Both the position numbers and the translations under genes were made by a program. DNA of 34,558 bases. It comes from Flavobacterium araucananum. Lineage in GTDB: Bacteria; Bacteroidota; Bacteroidia; Flavobacteriales; Flavobacteriaceae. Shown here piece by piece: positions 23,894-32,848 of this stretch. The stretch covers positions 1 to 34,558 of the forward strand of contig NZ_MUGS01000036.1 of the NCBI RefSeq assembly GCF_002222055.1, in the 5' to 3' direction. Each line of letters begins with the position of its first letter. Position 1 is the first letter of the stretch. Under the pieces are notes generated by a model. The model saw nothing but the letters and a program-made list of their open reading frames with translations, was not told the origin of the DNA and ran no database searches.

Positions 23894-23930
23894 AAAAAAG
23901 CCTGTAAACTCATTGTTTACAGGCTTTTTT
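23894..23930 (+). terminator. ssrA terminator
   Basis: AAAAAAGCCTGTAAAC (23894-23909), a TCATT loop, and GTTTACAGGCTTTTTT (23915-23930): a perfect 16-bp stem directly after the tmRNA 3' end. Confidence 0.92.
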
Positions 23931-24026
23931 CATTAACAGCTTTTACGCAATTGAACCCCTTACAATAGCGGAAAAATTTCTGACACACAAAAACACAATT
24001 AATATGGTCTTCGTTTAAAAAATTAC

Positions 24027-24034
24027 TATTTTTG
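24027..24034 (+). promoter_or_regulatory. -7 promoter box for the methyltransferase gene
   Basis: TATTTTTG matches TAnnTTTG, 22 bp before the ATG at 24057. No -33 TTG at usual spacing. Confidence 0.5.
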
Positions 24035-24056
24035 AATAAACCCACATTAATTTCCT

Positions 24057-25664
24057 ATGATTGATAAATCACAACTCCGAAGTTCTATTTTTAAACATCT
24101 CGACGGCTTAGCTGTAGCTCCGGTTGCAATAGCATTAAAAAATAAGGGCATTTTAGAGTTTATTCTAAGTAAAAAACAAATACAATTATCTGAGCTTACC
24201 TCTCTTTTTACAGCAAATGAAGGTTATCTCAATGTGGGCTTGAGGGTTTTGGCTTCTCAGGGTTTTCTTGATTATGAAGTCAATAACGGTACGCAAGAAA
24301 TTACGATATCTGTAAATGAAAAGACAGAAATAGCATTTTCATTGTTTCATCTCTATGAAGATGTGGTTGATTTACTTCATTTTTCAACCCAGTTTCATCC
24401 GCGTCTCTTTGAAGATGCACCGTTTGAAAAACTCAATATTATTTTTGAAAAATATAAAAATAAATATGGGGTTGAATCCTGCGAAGATGATCTGACCAAT
24501 AGTATTCAAGACCAGATTTTAAAACATATAGAAGGTTATTTGATTGGCCCAACTATCGTTCAGCTGGCAATGAGCGGGATGTTTCACAAATATTTTATGG
24601 AGACTTCTTTCAAGCCGGAAGAGTTTCATAAATCTCCTGTACAATTTAAAAAAATACTGGATTTCTTTGTACACCTTGGATGGTTCCTCAAGAAAAACGG
24701 AAATTATCAATTTACCGATGTAGGTTTATTTTATGCAAAAAGAGCCAGTGCTTATGGTGTTACGGTTTCATATTTACCAACTTTTGCAAAAATTCAAGAA
24801 CTGATTTTTGGTGATCCGGCTGTTTTAAGAATGATAGCCGATGGTGAAAACGAAATTCATGTTGATCGTGAAATGAATGTTTGGGGAAGCGGTGGTGCTC
24901 ACGATACTTACTTTAAAGTTGTAGATGAAATCATTGTCAAGCTTTTCAATTTGCCTATTGAGGAACAACCTAAAGGGATCTTGGATATGGGTTGTGGCAA
25001 TGGCGCATTCCTGCAGCATATTTTTGAAGTAATCGACAGACAAACCTTAAGGGGCAAAATGCTGGACGAGTATCCATTATTTCTGGTTGGCGCAGATTAT
25101 AATCAAGCGGCTTTGAAAGTAACCAGAGCAAACCTCATCAAGGCAGATATTTGGGCAAAGGTTATTTGGGGAGATATTGGACGACCGGATGTGCTGTCGA
25201 ATGACTTAAAAGACAATTACAATATCGATCTGAAAGATTTGCTTAATGTGAGGACTTTTTTAGATCACAATCGAATTTGGGAAGAACCAAAACATATTGA
25301 CAAAGACAGAATCAGTACATCTACCGGTGCATTTGCCTATAGAGGAAAAAGAATCAGTAACAATCTGGTAGAAGATAATCTATTGGAGCATTTACAGAAA
25401 TGGTCACCATACGTTTCTAAATTTGGTTTGCTTTTGATTGAATTGCATACGGTACATCCAAAACTTACCGCCAATAACCTGGGCAAAACTGCCGCAACAG
25501 CTTATGATGCGACTCATGGTTTTTCGGATCAATATATTGTAGAAATTGAGGTCTTTAATAGTATTGCGGCAGAAGCAGGATTATTTCCTGATCCCACAAT
25601 TTTTAGACGCTTTCCAGATGCCGATATCGCTACAGTAAGCATCAATTTACTAAAAGGTAATTGA
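24057..25664 (+). CDS. SAM-dependent methyltransferase with duplicated N-terminal winged-helix unit
   Basis: A 535-residue protein. Residues 11-37 (IFKHLDGLAVAPVAIALKNK...) and 154-180 (ILKHIEGYLIGPTIVQLAMS...) align with each other. Each is followed about 45 residues later by a wing-like piece (VLASQGFLDY; FFVHLGWFLKKNGNYQFTD), so two O-methyltransferase-type dimerisation/winged-helix units are in tandem. A class I SAM domain follows: GILDMGCGNGAFLQHIF at about 308-324, VGADYNQAAL for the acidic loop, and a long C-terminal part with IELHTVHPKL and AYDATHGFSDQYIVEIEVF. From memory it resembles stand-alone relatives of the apratoxin AprA-type methyltransferase domains; low confidence. The substrate is unknown and no biosynthetic cluster is nearby. 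It lies directly downstream of ssrA. Confidence 0.7.
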   Translation: MIDKSQLRSSIFKHLDGLAVAPVAIALKNKGILEFILSKKQIQLSELTSLFTANEGYLNVGLRVLASQGFLDYEVNNGTQEITISVNEKTEIAFSLFHLYEDVVDLLHFSTQFHPRLFEDAPFEKLNIIFEKYKNKYGVESCEDDLTNSIQDQILKHIEGYLIGPTIVQLAMSGMFHKYFMETSFKPEEFHKSPVQFKKILDFFVHLGWFLKKNGNYQFTDVGLFYAKRASAYGVTVSYLPTFAKIQELIFGDPAVLRMIADGENEIHVDREMNVWGSGGAHDTYFKVVDEIIVKLFNLPIEEQPKGILDMGCGNGAFLQHIFEVIDRQTLRGKMLDEYPLFLVGADYNQAALKVTRANLIKADIWAKVIWGDIGRPDVLSNDLKDNYNIDLKDLLNVRTFLDHNRIWEEPKHIDKDRISTSTGAFAYRGKRISNNLVEDNLLEHLQKWSPYVSKFGLLLIELHTVHPKLTANNLGKTAATAYDATHGFSDQYIVEIEVFNSIAAEAGLFPDPTIFRRFPDADIATVSINLLKGN

Positions 25665-25686
25665 ATTAAAAAATACATCAAATAAA

Positions 25687-25714
25687 AAAACCATTCGCCG
25701 CAGCGAATGGTTTT
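25687..25714. terminator. Bidirectional terminator after the methyltransferase
   Basis: AAAACCATTCGC (25687-25698), a CGCA loop, and GCGAATGGTTTT (25703-25714), with more A upstream. It lies between convergent genes. Confidence 0.85.
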
Positions 25715-25737
25715 AGAATCTACTAAAATAAAAAATA

Positions 25738-26376
25738 TTAAAAAAAATAACCCAACGTTATTTGAAAAACTCTGTTCTTCATATCATTGTTAATGAAATG
25801 ATTGGCATCTCCTTCTTTGAAAACATTAGAATAAGAAATAGCATATCGTGCATCTGTATAAAATTTATCTTTGAATTGATAACCCAATCCAAAATTTACA
25901 GATGTATCAATACCGGTTGAATACTTTTTTAGATCAAAACTTTCCTTATTTTCGTACCCCAAAAAATTATCCTGATATTTATTGTTAGCCTTTAGCAGTA
26001 TTGCTATTTGTGGTCCCGCCTGCACACTAAATCCTTTTATTACATAATATTTAAGCATTACCGGAATGTTCAGGTAGTGTAATCGGATCGTGCTTTTATA
26101 ATGCGAATTTGTAACTTCCTGATCCGAAAAGGTAATTTTTGTTCCTTGCTGACTGTACAACAATTCCGGTTGTAGCGAGAAATTTTTTGCCATGGGAATC
26201 TCGACCATAACTCCTGCCGTAAACCCTGTTTTGTCTGATGAATTTAATTCGTTTTCATCAATCGTAAGGCTGGAAATATTTAAACCTGCTTTTACGCCTA
26301 ATTTTACTTTTTGAGTTTGAGCCATAACAGTCACACTTAAAAATAGCGTGCATATAAGTAGCATAGATTTTTTCAT
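25738..26376 (-). CDS. Small outer-membrane beta-barrel protein (PorT-like fold)
   Basis: A 212-residue protein with signal peptide MKKSMLLICTLFLSVTVMAQ. Alternating amphipathic strands follow, typical of the Bacteroidetes OMP_b-brl_2 barrel (KLGVKAGLNISSLTID; FSLQPELLYSQQGTKI; LHYLNIPVMLKYYVIKGFSVQAGPQIAILL). It ends in a terminal aromatic (LGYFF) as needed for barrel insertion. Function is unspecified in this family, which includes porin-like and structural proteins. It lies 72 bp downstream of the giant protease gene on the same strand, but a hairpin lies between them, so co-expression may be partial. Confidence 0.82.
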   Translation of the reverse strand: MKKSMLLICTLFLSVTVMAQTQKVKLGVKAGLNISSLTIDENELNSSDKTGFTAGVMVEIPMAKNFSLQPELLYSQQGTKITFSDQEVTNSHYKSTIRLHYLNIPVMLKYYVIKGFSVQAGPQIAILLKANNKYQDNFLGYENKESFDLKKYSTGIDTSVNFGLGYQFKDKFYTDARYAISYSNVFKEGDANHFINNDMKNRVFQITLGYFF

Positions 26377-26402
26377 AAGTAGATACTATTTGTTTTAAAA
26401 AT

Positions 26403-26427
26403 GGTAACTCTCAAAAGGAGAGCTACC
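26403..26427 (-). terminator. Hairpin between the protease and outer-membrane protein genes
   Basis: On the minus strand GGTAGCTCTC, CTTTT loop, GAGAGTTACC (10 bp with one G·U), followed by ATTTTTAA. The weak T-run suggests an imperfect terminator or attenuator that would reduce read-through into the barrel gene. Confidence 0.6.
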
Positions 26428-26448
26428 CTGTCTTTATCTGTAATTTGA

Positions 26449-29400
26449 TTACTTTTTAATAATTCTGGCTGTATATTTTTTGTCTTGTATGCTACAATCC
26501 AAAATATAAACTCCCGGACTTAATGCACTTACATTTATAGTCGATGGAATATTTGTATACGATTTACTCCACACCACTTTACCATCTATAGCATAAATTT
26601 TAATTTCTGTAGCTCCTTCTGTTTTATCTGCCAGGAAGACATTTACAATATCAACAGCCGGATTAGGAAATACTCTAAAAGGATTGGTTATTTTACCAAG
26701 CAACATCCCTTTTGAATCAAATGGTGCCGAAACAGTACTACATCCGCTATTATTGGTTATCTGAAGTCTATAATTTCCTTCCCAAAATGTAATGATAGAT
26801 TTTTGAGTTGCATTGGGTATAGGTCTATCGTTTAGAAACCACTGGTACGAAGCTGCCTCGACTGATGCTGTTAATTTTTTATTGCCTGCAACCTGAATTT
26901 CGGGAACAATACTGTTTTCAAGAATCGAAACGGTAGTACTAAATGTTTTACCAATGCCGTTTTGATTATAAACTGTTACATAATAATTTCCGCTTTCTGT
27001 TGTAACATAGGTCGGCTCTGTTGAGCCATCTAGCCACTCATAGGATTGATAATCTCCGGGAGACAAAACAACCTGGGGACCGCAAGTATCTCCACTTACT
27101 AATTCAGATTCGAAAGTATCAAAGGTTGCCGTGATCGTTTCTGTAAGTATACATCCGTTTTTCATTACTACTGTTACCAGATAATCTCCTGCCTTATTTA
27201 TTTCGATACCATTAGAAACATCTCCGGTATTCCACTTATAGGAAACAACTTCTAATTTTTTGGCACTAAAATTAGTTTCGGCATTTATGTACAGATTTTT
27301 GCCTGCATATCCATGAATTACCGGGGTATCAAATATTTTAAAATCTGACGATACTTCCTGGTATACATAGTTTTTTATTTGGTTGTTTTCCGGAATCAGA
27401 TCATTTTCTAATTTTGCCATAACATTAAAAACATGAGAGTCACCGCTTGTATCGAGTACTGGCTGTTTCCTGAAAATATATTCTATGCTCTCACCAGCAG
27501 GAATTTCAACCGGAACAATTTCCGAAATGGTTTCTGCTGTATTGGTATATTCTAAATCTAATTGAATGGTCTTTTGTTTAATTAAAATCTGTCCTTCGTT
27601 CGTCAATTTAACTTTGACCTGAGATCCGCCACATACATCTTTTGGTGATAATATTTGTACAGATACATCTAAAATAGGATCCGTAATTACTTTTAAATCA
27701 TCTAATACCATATACGAATATCCGCCTGCTTTTGCATGTCTAAAACGCAACATCACAGATTTTCCTGCATACTTGCCAAGGTTTATTACTCCTTTTTGCC
27801 ATTCTTTGTTGATATAACTTTCTTGTGTAGTGACTCTCCATGCTTCTGTCCACTCGCCTCCTGTAGTTTTAAGATCTACAATAAAAGCATTGCTGTAATT
27901 ACTGTTTAATGCATAATAAAATTCTAAAGCGTTTGCATTTTCAGCTAACTTATACAATGGAGAAATTACTTCTGAATAGACTGCCGAATATTCGAGTTGA
28001 CTGTAAAGCATGATTGCAGAAGCGTCTCCTGTATGATCTTTTTTAGGAAGAGGTGGGTTTGCATTGTCTGGTGTAACCACTGCTCTCCATGGATAATTTT
28101 GATCACTTTGATTGGAAACAAATCCTTTTTCTCCAAATAATGAACCCTGAGGCACATTCGAAAAACTTTCAAGATTTAATTGTGGTGCCTTTGCAAGAAC
28201 TTTAAACGTTCCTGTCAGACTTTCAGCCAAAGCTTTTGGCTGACCTTCTGCCATTAACTTTATATTAATTTCATAATTTCCTGCTGCCAGCTGCGGGATA
28301 CCGTCTATATTATAAACACTGGTTTGGTATTGCAATAACTGATTTGTTCTTTCCAATACAATTGGTTCTCCTACCGCTACACCATTTTGGGTAATTTGAT
28401 ATTCGATCGTTACTTTATTAATGGTATTGTAAGATACATTCTTTGCGCTTACAAAAAATTGGTGCATAGGAGCATCTTCATATACATTTTCTGCCACACT
28501 CAAATTAGACAACTCCAAATATTCTGTTGTATCTTGAATCTTGATGTTATCTACTGCAAAACCACTAGCAAACAATCCGTTATCATCATGTTGAAATGCT
28601 ATAAGCACACAGGGGTTTCCTGCATAAGGACTTAAATCTACATGATAATTTATCCAATTACTGATATATGGCATTTTGAATATCGTTTTCCAGGTTTCAC
28701 CTCCATCTGTACTTACTTTTACATATCCGTCTGAAAGTCTTGCACCATCTCCAAAACCATCAAATGTCAGGCGGGCTTCTTTATAGTTACTTAAATCAAA
28801 TACAGGAGAGATTAACATATCATTCGAGGAATCGCAATTGCACTTATCATCATTACTTGCCATAAAATGAGTATGATCATCTACAGACCATCCCGGAGAA
28901 TCTAAATCAGCTCGCAAACCATGTTTCCAGCCGGCGCTATTTTTATTTTCAGTGGTCCTCCATCCTTTATATTTAGTTACCTCTTCAAAATCCATTGTAT
29001 AAGGCAGTACGGTTACTTTCATATCTTCATTGTTCCAATTATCGGAACCAAATGATAAGGAATTATTTTCTGGTTTAACATCCTTAGCCATATCTAAAGG
29101 AAAAACAGAAACTGAGATTGTATTTTTTCCGATGCTTTTTAAATTAATATTTGAAATAGAATAGGTTATCGTATCTCTATATTTAGTAAACAGCAGTGTT
29201 GTATTTTCATTTTTTGAAAAAATTTCATTTTTTTCACTATCCAGAATTTTAACCGTAACATTAACCTGCTCACTACTTGTATTGAAGTTGTTAATAATTC
29301 TTGTTTTTATTGTTACATTATCATTGTTAATCGTGCAGGTACCTGCATCTGCTTCTGCTGCAATAACTTCTAAGTCATAAGGCGCATCACTAACACGAAT

Positions 29401-32400
29401 ATTGTCTATAAAGGCTCCTAAATAGGTTGTACTATTATTATCTGTAACTACACGAAAGCGAATAGCGGCTTTTTTGCCCGCAAGTTCGTTTAAACGCATT
29501 GCAATCGGTGGCTTGTCAGAATTATTATTGATTCCGCTAAACCAGGGCCCTGATATTAAATTGTTGTAGTGTTCAGTATTAGGATAATCGATACCCGTAA
29601 CTTTTTGCCAGTTTTGATTGTCCTCAGAATATTCAACAACTAAGCCGTGATATCCTCTAATAAATAAATAAATCATATCAAACTCAACATACGGAGAGGC
29701 AACATTGGTAAAATCAAATATTGGAGATTGTAATGTAAAATCAGCATTTAATGGTAACTTCTCGGATGTACCCAGAGTTACAGTTCCCCATAAATATTTC
29801 GAGTTTGTATCTCTAAAAGAATAAGAGGTAGCCTGCCATACAAATTTTTGATTTGTAAGTATTGATTTTGAGTACCAGCCTCCAGGCGTTCCTTCAAAAT
29901 CCTGATAATAGGGAAATTGAGTTACAACACCATTATAAACAGCGTATATACCACTATTATTGGCTGTTACCGGATCTGGACTATAGGTTACAAAAGCCTC
30001 ATAGGTGTGCACTCCCACTGCAGATAAATCGACAGTTCCATCAAAAGGAATTGTCATTTCTGAGTTCATTTTAAAAGCGGTACTCAATGTAACATCTTTC
30101 CAGACTGTTTCATTTCCGGGAAGTTTATTTAGATATCCTACTTTAAGCTGAGATCCTGCCGGTATATCCTGGCAACCTAAATTATAGATTTTAATCGCCA
30201 ACGGATAATTTGCTGACAACGCTTCGCCGGAATATTCCGGAAGATTTAATCCTATAAGCTTAATGTCAAAATCTTTTTGTGCAGGGGGATTTAATAAACT
30301 TGAAACAAAAGAAACTCCCTCTTTTGTACCAAATTCTGCAATAGGTTTAAAATCAAGTTTTATTTCTACATAGTTTATTGTCGTTGCACTTATTTCATAA
30401 GGAAGCTGGTCCTGAACTTTTATAATTGTCTCTTCGCCTACTCCCAGCTCTTTTGTAAATCCAGTAGTACCATCGTTGGTGTACAGAGAAGTATACTTAC
30501 TACCAAAAGAGGATATCATTAATCTTAATTTGTAGTTTAAGATATCATTTGCTTTTATTACAGAAGATCCGGTATTTTTTATTTTAATATAAAAAGGTTC
30601 ATCTCCTTTTAAAGGACCACAAATAGTAGCCGCATTTTCTACGGAAACAAGTGATATTTGCTTGTCTGCAAAGGCTGCTCCAATACCAACGGCATACCAG
30701 GCATTGGTAACTTGTTTGTATTCTTCAGAGCCTAATCCGTACAGATCTTCTGTCGCCATTAAACTTGCCAGACGCATATCGCTAAAATTTGAGGAAGGAG
30801 ATAAATACTCGGTAAGTGTTGTGTAGGCAATTTTCTCCGCTTTGGCAATACCAATAGCTTTAACATCATAACTGCTATTCAGATCATTTATGCCCTGACC
30901 GCCTTCGCTTAAAAGATAAAACCAATAATTGGTAATTCCGCTGTTAATATGTACACCTCCATTATCGTAATTAGTATTTGATGGATTTGCCCAATTCTTT
31001 CCTCCATAAGTATCGGGCTGCCCCTGAGCCTTAGGATTAGACATGTTTCTCATACTACCGTGTTGGTACAATTCGTTACCCAGCATCCAAATATCTTCTT
31101 TTTTGTCTATTCCAACATAAAACTCTACAGATACACCAAGCATATCGCTAAAAGATTCGTTTAGAGCACCTGATTCTCCGCGATAGATTAATCCTGCCGA
31201 AAATTGTGTCACCGCATGTGTTAGTTCATGTGCTGTAATCCCCAGACCAACATAAGGGGTGTTTTTACCGTCTCCAAACTGTGCCCATCCTCCGGTCCAT
31301 GAGGCATTTTCTACATTATTGCCTAAATGTGCCAAACCTATAATTTGCATTCCTTTGTTATCGACACTATTTCGGTTAAATTTTTCGGCATAATAGTCTA
31401 TCGTTTTTTGCATTCCCCAATGAATGTCTATTGCCACTTCATCATTGTTTTTATTATACAGGTCATTCCAGATATTATCCTCATCAATAAAATCCGTGAT
31501 TACCTCATCTGATGCATTATCTGCATGATTCATATTCAACGTATACATTGGGACCTTGTACTTTCCTTGTATAGCTTCCAGCCTGAAACCATCAGCATAT
31601 TGTTTGGTGTTAAACGTTACATCTCCGGAATATCTTGACTTACCTTTACCCAGGCTTTGTCCGGCATCACGGTTTAGATCGATAGTCAAAATTATTTTTC
31701 CTGAGTTTGCATCGACATAGATGGTCTGACTGGATTGCGGATTGGTTGCAAGAATATCATATTTCCATGCGAGATAATACTCCTTTAGTTCAGACGAAAA
31801 GTTAGGCCCTACATAAACCAATTCTCCTTGTGGTTTTGTGCTGATACTTTTATTAATGATAGTACCTAGTTTTTTACTTTCCCAAATGTATTGTTTGGCA
31901 TTTACAGTTTTTAGTGCATTTTCTAAACCCGTAGCTGCATTTATTTTATAATTGCTGTTTACAGGGAGTTTTTGAGTGGTAAAACCAAAGGCATCAATCT
32001 TACTTTTATTTTCTCTAACTTTATAAATTGCTCCTTCGACAGGAACTGCATTATGCAATTGCTGATAAGTCACTAATGTTCTGCCATGACTATCAGAGAT
32101 TGATTTTAATTGCATTTGATCTGACTTAGCTAAATCAAACTCCCCTTTTTTTACTTCGAATATGTTCTTTGCAGTCAAATTGGATGATTTCGCAAAAGAT
32201 TTTGACGCGGTTCTAACGGAATCTTGTGCGCTTGTTCTCTCAGGAGTATTGGTCAGTTTTTGTTCTAATAACTTTTGACTTTCCTGTATTTGTTTTTTTA
32301 TAGATTCATTTTCTTTTTCTGAAAGTGCTGTTCCTTTTATGTTCTCCTCTTCCTGAATAAGGAGAGTATTGGTAGCACTGTTTTTTATAGAATCCGGATC

Positions 32401-32568
32401 ACTTTCTTTTTTAGAAACCTGTTCTTTTACTGTGTCAGAAGCTTCTAAAGCCATTTTTAAGCCGTCCTTTTTTATGTTCTGAAAAGGTGACTGAGCCCTT
32501 CCGGAAAAGCAGGCGAAGAAACTTAACAAAATAAACAAATACCTGGTTTTAAAGTAAAGTTGGTTCAT
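26449..32568 (-). CDS. Giant secreted M4 (thermolysin-like) metalloprotease with T9SS sorting domain
   Basis: A 2039-residue exported protein. A signal peptide (ends about FSGRAQ) precedes a Lys/Glu/Ser-rich low-complexity stretch to about 125 and an FTP/PepSY-type propeptide (about 130-290). The M4 catalytic domain covers about 305-630: H447-E-L-T-H451, third zinc ligand E471 in GALNESFSD (24 residues on, as in thermolysin), and GGVHINSGITN with the catalytic-histidine region. Then come beta-sandwich and Ig-like repeats. Three MAM/jelly-roll-like modules start near 885, 1187 and 1470, followed by CARDB-like and PKD/Ig-like units. A type A T9SS sorting domain closes the protein (about 1962-2039; FRVFPNPAVDIVNVFL, GVYILDC, final KK). 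A TPR-LuxR regulator lies directly upstream. Likely degrades extracellular protein; the substrate-binding modules are inferred. Confidence 0.92.
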   Translation of the reverse strand: MNQLYFKTRYLFILLSFFACFSGRAQSPFQNIKKDGLKMALEASDTVKEQVSKKESDPDSIKNSATNTLLIQEEENIKGTALSEKENESIKKQIQESQKLLEQKLTNTPERTSAQDSVRTASKSFAKSSNLTAKNIFEVKKGEFDLAKSDQMQLKSISDSHGRTLVTYQQLHNAVPVEGAIYKVRENKSKIDAFGFTTQKLPVNSNYKINAATGLENALKTVNAKQYIWESKKLGTIINKSISTKPQGELVYVGPNFSSELKEYYLAWKYDILATNPQSSQTIYVDANSGKIILTIDLNRDAGQSLGKGKSRYSGDVTFNTKQYADGFRLEAIQGKYKVPMYTLNMNHADNASDEVITDFIDEDNIWNDLYNKNNDEVAIDIHWGMQKTIDYYAEKFNRNSVDNKGMQIIGLAHLGNNVENASWTGGWAQFGDGKNTPYVGLGITAHELTHAVTQFSAGLIYRGESGALNESFSDMLGVSVEFYVGIDKKEDIWMLGNELYQHGSMRNMSNPKAQGQPDTYGGKNWANPSNTNYDNGGVHINSGITNYWFYLLSEGGQGINDLNSSYDVKAIGIAKAEKIAYTTLTEYLSPSSNFSDMRLASLMATEDLYGLGSEEYKQVTNAWYAVGIGAAFADKQISLVSVENAATICGPLKGDEPFYIKIKNTGSSVIKANDILNYKLRLMISSFGSKYTSLYTNDGTTGFTKELGVGEETIIKVQDQLPYEISATTINYVEIKLDFKPIAEFGTKEGVSFVSSLLNPPAQKDFDIKLIGLNLPEYSGEALSANYPLAIKIYNLGCQDIPAGSQLKVGYLNKLPGNETVWKDVTLSTAFKMNSEMTIPFDGTVDLSAVGVHTYEAFVTYSPDPVTANNSGIYAVYNGVVTQFPYYQDFEGTPGGWYSKSILTNQKFVWQATSYSFRDTNSKYLWGTVTLGTSEKLPLNADFTLQSPIFDFTNVASPYVEFDMIYLFIRGYHGLVVEYSEDNQNWQKVTGIDYPNTEHYNNLISGPWFSGINNNSDKPPIAMRLNELAGKKAAIRFRVVTDNNSTTYLGAFIDNIRVSDAPYDLEVIAAEADAGTCTINNDNVTIKTRIINNFNTSSEQVNVTVKILDSEKNEIFSKNENTTLLFTKYRDTITYSISNINLKSIGKNTISVSVFPLDMAKDVKPENNSLSFGSDNWNNEDMKVTVLPYTMDFEEVTKYKGWRTTENKNSAGWKHGLRADLDSPGWSVDDHTHFMASNDDKCNCDSSNDMLISPVFDLSNYKEARLTFDGFGDGARLSDGYVKVSTDGGETWKTIFKMPYISNWINYHVDLSPYAGNPCVLIAFQHDDNGLFASGFAVDNIKIQDTTEYLELSNLSVAENVYEDAPMHQFFVSAKNVSYNTINKVTIEYQITQNGVAVGEPIVLERTNQLLQYQTSVYNIDGIPQLAAGNYEINIKLMAEGQPKALAESLTGTFKVLAKAPQLNLESFSNVPQGSLFGEKGFVSNQSDQNYPWRAVVTPDNANPPLPKKDHTGDASAIMLYSQLEYSAVYSEVISPLYKLAENANALEFYYALNSNYSNAFIVDLKTTGGEWTEAWRVTTQESYINKEWQKGVINLGKYAGKSVMLRFRHAKAGGYSYMVLDDLKVITDPILDVSVQILSPKDVCGGSQVKVKLTNEGQILIKQKTIQLDLEYTNTAETISEIVPVEIPAGESIEYIFRKQPVLDTSGDSHVFNVMAKLENDLIPENNQIKNYVYQEVSSDFKIFDTPVIHGYAGKNLYINAETNFSAKKLEVVSYKWNTGDVSNGIEINKAGDYLVTVVMKNGCILTETITATFDTFESELVSGDTCGPQVVLSPGDYQSYEWLDGSTEPTYVTTESGNYYVTVYNQNGIGKTFSTTVSILENSIVPEIQVAGNKKLTASVEAASYQWFLNDRPIPNATQKSIITFWEGNYRLQITNNSGCSTVSAPFDSKGMLLGKITNPFRVFPNPAVDIVNVFLADKTEGATEIKIYAIDGKVVWSKSYTNIPSTINVSALSPGVYILDCSIQDKKYTARIIKK

Positions 32569-32652
32569 TTCTTTTAGTTTTTAATTAATAATATAGTTGT
32601 TTGGTTCGTAATCATTTTGCTGCAATGGTTTATAATAAAAGCATACTAACCT

Positions 32653-32681
32653 TTGAGAATTTCATTTTTTTTGATTCTCAA
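32653..32681. promoter_or_regulatory. Inverted repeat upstream of the giant protease (possible operator)
   Basis: TTGAGAAT (32653-32660), 13 bp, ATTCTCAA (32674-32681): a perfect 8-bp inverted repeat about 85 bp before the protease ATG, in the 280-bp gap between the TPR-LuxR regulator gene and its neighbour. No TAnnTTTG box for the protease was found in this gap. Operator function is a guess. Confidence 0.25.
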
Positions 32682-32848
32682 TTGTCCTCCTTTATCACAG
32701 CGATATAGTAAATGTAGAATGGGAGTATCTGTAATAGAAAAAAAGGACTATTACAAAAACACTCTCAGAAAGAAAAGTGCCATCAAAAAAACACTCATAC
32801 AAACACAATTAAAAGAAAATCAAACGATTAACTTATTTAAATATTGGG

